Source of the DNA: Formosa agariphila KMM 3901
GTDB taxonomy: Bacteria > Bacteroidota > Bacteroidia > Flavobacteriales > Flavobacteriaceae
Reading direction: 5' to 3'
Assembly (NCBI RefSeq): GCF_000723205.1
Contig: NZ_HG315671.1
Coordinates: 2,267,351-2,331,350, forward strand
Length of the DNA: 64,000 nucleotides
The notes under the pieces were generated by a model that was not told the DNA's origin, did no database searches, and saw nothing but the letters and a program-made list of their open reading frames with translations. The translations under genes and the position numbers were made by a program. Below, piece after piece: positions 62,682 through 64,000 of the stretch; positions within the stretch are counted from its first letter, which is position 1; every line of letters starts with the position of its first letter.

Positions 62682-63308
62682 ATGAAAAAAATAACACTCT
62701 TAATGGCAGTATTTGCATTAGCATTTGCTACAAGTTGTAAATCTGATAAAAAAGAAACAACCGTCACTGAAACTCCAACTGAAAAAACGGAACAATTTGT
62801 TATAAAGCCAGCAGGTACGACTGTTAATTGGACGGCTTATAAAACCACAGCTAAAACCCCTGTTTCTGGTGTGTTTACCACCTTAAATTTTGAACCTCAT
62901 TCTGGTGCTTCTGTACAAGAAGCCTTGAATAATGTTGAATTTTCAATTCCTGTGAGTAGTATTTTCTCTAAAGATTCTATACGCGATGGAAAGTTGCAAA
63001 AATTCTTTTTTAACGTTATGGCAGATACAGAGCTTTTAAAAGGAATACTTAAAACAAATTCTGCTACTGAAGCTGTAGCAACTATTACAATGAATGGTGA
63101 AACTCACGATTTACCATTAACGTATACCGTTGCCGAAGACAGACGCGTTTCACTTACTGGAGTTATGCAATTAAAAGATTGGAATGCTTTAGATGCTTTA
63201 AGTACGTTACATGAAGCATGCGAGGTCTTACATACAGGTGCAGATGGTGTAAGTAAAACATGGGAAGAAGTTGCCATTACCATAGACACATATTTAAGAG
63301 AAAACTAA
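62682..63308 (+). CDS. YceI-family lipoprotein
   Basis: 208 residues. Lipoprotein signal MKKITLLMAVFALAFATSCKSDKKE (lipobox TSC), a short Thr/Glu-rich linker, then a YceI lipocalin-like barrel: FVIKPAGTTVNWTAYKTT (residues ~44-61), VSGVFTTLNF, VEFSIPVSSIFSKDSIRDGKLQKFFFNVM, LTGVMQLKDWNALDALSTLHEACEVLHTG. Family members bind isoprenoid-like lipids such as polyisoprenoid quinones, but the ligand here is unknown. Own promoter and terminator; the ECF sigma factor follows 92 bp later. Confidence 0.87.
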   Translation: MKKITLLMAVFALAFATSCKSDKKETTVTETPTEKTEQFVIKPAGTTVNWTAYKTTAKTPVSGVFTTLNFEPHSGASVQEALNNVEFSIPVSSIFSKDSIRDGKLQKFFFNVMADTELLKGILKTNSATEAVATITMNGETHDLPLTYTVAEDRRVSLTGVMQLKDWNALDALSTLHEACEVLHTGADGVSKTWEEVAITIDTYLREN

Positions 63309-63331
63309 AATCTTAAATTAATTTATATTTG

Positions 63332-63359
63332 AAAAAGCTGCTCTGTGCAGCTTTTTTTT
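63332..63359 (+). terminator. Intrinsic terminator after the YceI gene
   Basis: AAAAAGCTGC/GCAGC stem (63332-63341 with 63347-63351 and following T pairing), 5-nt loop TCTGT, run of eight T at 63352-63359. Confidence 0.88.
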
Positions 63360-63400
63360 ATGACTTTATTTAACTACTTTCATCCTTTACAAAACACTAT

Positions 63401-63931
63401 ATGCAATTAGAACTTCTTATTGAAAAATTTCAGAAAAAAGACGAAAAGGCTTTTGAAATCTTATACAACATGTACGCCACAAATATTCATGGTGTAATTT
63501 ATAATATAGTTCGAGACAAAGATATTGCAGAAGAAATTATGCAAGACGTGTTTATAAAAGCATGGCATAAAGCAGAAACTTATTCTGCAGAAAAAGGTCG
63601 GTTTTTTACTTGGATTTTAAACATAGCTCGTAATGCAGCAATAGATAAAACCCGCTCCAAATCTTTTAAAAATAAAAAGCAAAACCTTGATGCTCAATTT
63701 TTCGTAGATATCTTAGAACATGGAGATAACCTAAATACAAAGACAGATGCTATTGGCATTGAGAAATTTGTAAGCAAACTTGCTAAGAAATGTATCGAGG
63801 TTATAGAGTTATTATATTTTAAAGGTTATACACAAAAAGAAGCTTCAGAGTCTCTAGATATGCCTATTGGCACTATAAAAACGAGAAACAGAAATTGTAT
63901 TAATGAATTACGAACAATGGTCTTAAACTAA
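63401..63931 (+). CDS. ECF-type RNA polymerase sigma factor
   Basis: 176 residues, sigma-70 family group 4. Region 2: AFEILYNMYATNIHGVIYNIVRDKDIAEEIMQDVFIKAWHKAETYSAEKGRFFTWILNIARNAAIDKTR (residues ~17-85), region 4: KKCIEVIELLYFKGYTQKEASESLDMPIGTIKTRNRNCINELR (~129-171). Immediately followed by a gene whose start looks like an anti-sigma factor, the normal regulator of this type. Starts 41 bp after the previous terminator. Regulon unknown. Confidence 0.93.
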   Translation: MQLELLIEKFQKKDEKAFEILYNMYATNIHGVIYNIVRDKDIAEEIMQDVFIKAWHKAETYSAEKGRFFTWILNIARNAAIDKTRSKSFKNKKQNLDAQFFVDILEHGDNLNTKTDAIGIEKFVSKLAKKCIEVIELLYFKGYTQKEASESLDMPIGTIKTRNRNCINELRTMVLN

Positions 63932-63932
63932 T

Positions 63933-64000
63933 ATGGATATTAATAATTACATAAATTCTGGTATTTTAGAGCTGTATGTTGCTGGCGCACTTTCCGAAGC
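63933..64000 (+). CDS. Probable anti-sigma factor (RskA-like), 3' end cut by window edge
   Basis: Only the first 22 complete codons are in the window: MDINNYINSGILELYVAGAL and two more. Start is one base after the sigma-factor stop. The pattern I-x-S-G-I-L-E-x-Y-V-x-G-x-L matches the N-terminus of Bacteroidota anti-sigma-K-like (RskA) proteins. Confirmation needs the sequence to the right. Confidence 0.65.
   Translation, partial: MDINNYINSGILELYVAGALSE

Noticed and set aside
1-64000. CRISPR arrays, prophage, toxin-antitoxin or restriction systems
   Set aside because: No regularly spaced repeats and no recognisable proteins of these systems were found; intergenic space is short and explained by promoters, terminators and repeats.

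Overview
The window reads as chromosomal DNA of a marine-type member of the Flavobacteriaceae (Bacteroidota). The support is strong A+T bias, promoters of the Bacteroidota type (TAnnTTTG as the -7 box), a SusC/SusD pair, fused E1 alpha/beta 2-oxoacid dehydrogenase, fused CcoN-CcoO oxidase, and many Sec signal peptides ending in F-G-Q or S-x-C lipoboxes. No rRNA, tRNA, CRISPR array, prophage or plasmid gene was seen. Both window edges cut genes: uvrA on the left and an anti-sigma factor on the right.

Layout. 1-14.4 kb is housekeeping: the uvrA 3' part, a LOG-family hydrolase, an M1-peptidase-like/beta-barrel protein without its zinc ligands, fused branched-chain E1, rlmH, a DUF4421 protein, hpf, rdgB, a DEAD-box helicase behind a strongly structured leader, and a carboxypeptidase-regulatory-domain protein. 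14.7-23.1 kb is fatty-acid beta-oxidation: acyl-CoA synthetase, then a MarR-led operon with the HCDH/ECH fusion, thiolase, a stray four-helix-bundle protein and an acyl-CoA dehydrogenase. The operon contains a block of G+C-rich palindromes. 23.2-33.1 kb holds two near-identical IS256-family elements in opposite orientation. They bracket a GH15 enzyme, an OtsA-OtsB trehalose synthase/phosphatase fusion and two secreted peptidases. Each IS copy has its own target duplication, so they are independent insertions and not the ends of a composite transposon.

33.1-49.8 kb is the most distinctive region: a putative peptidoglycan amino-sugar utilisation locus. On the minus strand it runs nagX-like acetyltransferase, susC, susD, a signal-less DUF1343/NamZ-type protein, a sodium:solute symporter, murQ, GH3 nagZ, a second NamZ broken by an in-frame TAA, and a NagB-PIG-L fusion. 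A divergent DeoR-type regulator plus an intact lipoprotein NamZ faces it. It combines the NamZ-NagZ-MurQ set known from Bacillus subtilis with a Bacteroidota SusCD importer. It lacks an evident MurNAc kinase and NagA, and the PIG-L domain could stand in for NagA. A hexamer ACGCAA recurs in the control regions of susC and of the nagX/deoR divergence and may be the regulator's site.

49.8-52.8 kb encodes a MoxR-type AAA ATPase and a VWA-domain partner, with a decayed duplicate of the ATPase 3' end next to it. 52.9-62.3 kb is a microaerobic respiration block: a Crp/Fnr regulator divergent from a CcoI-type copper ATPase, then ccoS, ccoNO, ccoQ, ccoP, ccoG, fixH and a TauE/SafE-like membrane protein. 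Two matching palindromes (ATGACA-N2-TGTCAT type) stand at the same distance from -7-like boxes of ccoI and ccoS, as expected for Fnr-type activation. The window closes with a YceI lipoprotein and an ECF sigma/anti-sigma pair.

All functions are from reading translated sequence and motifs; no database search or structure prediction was run.
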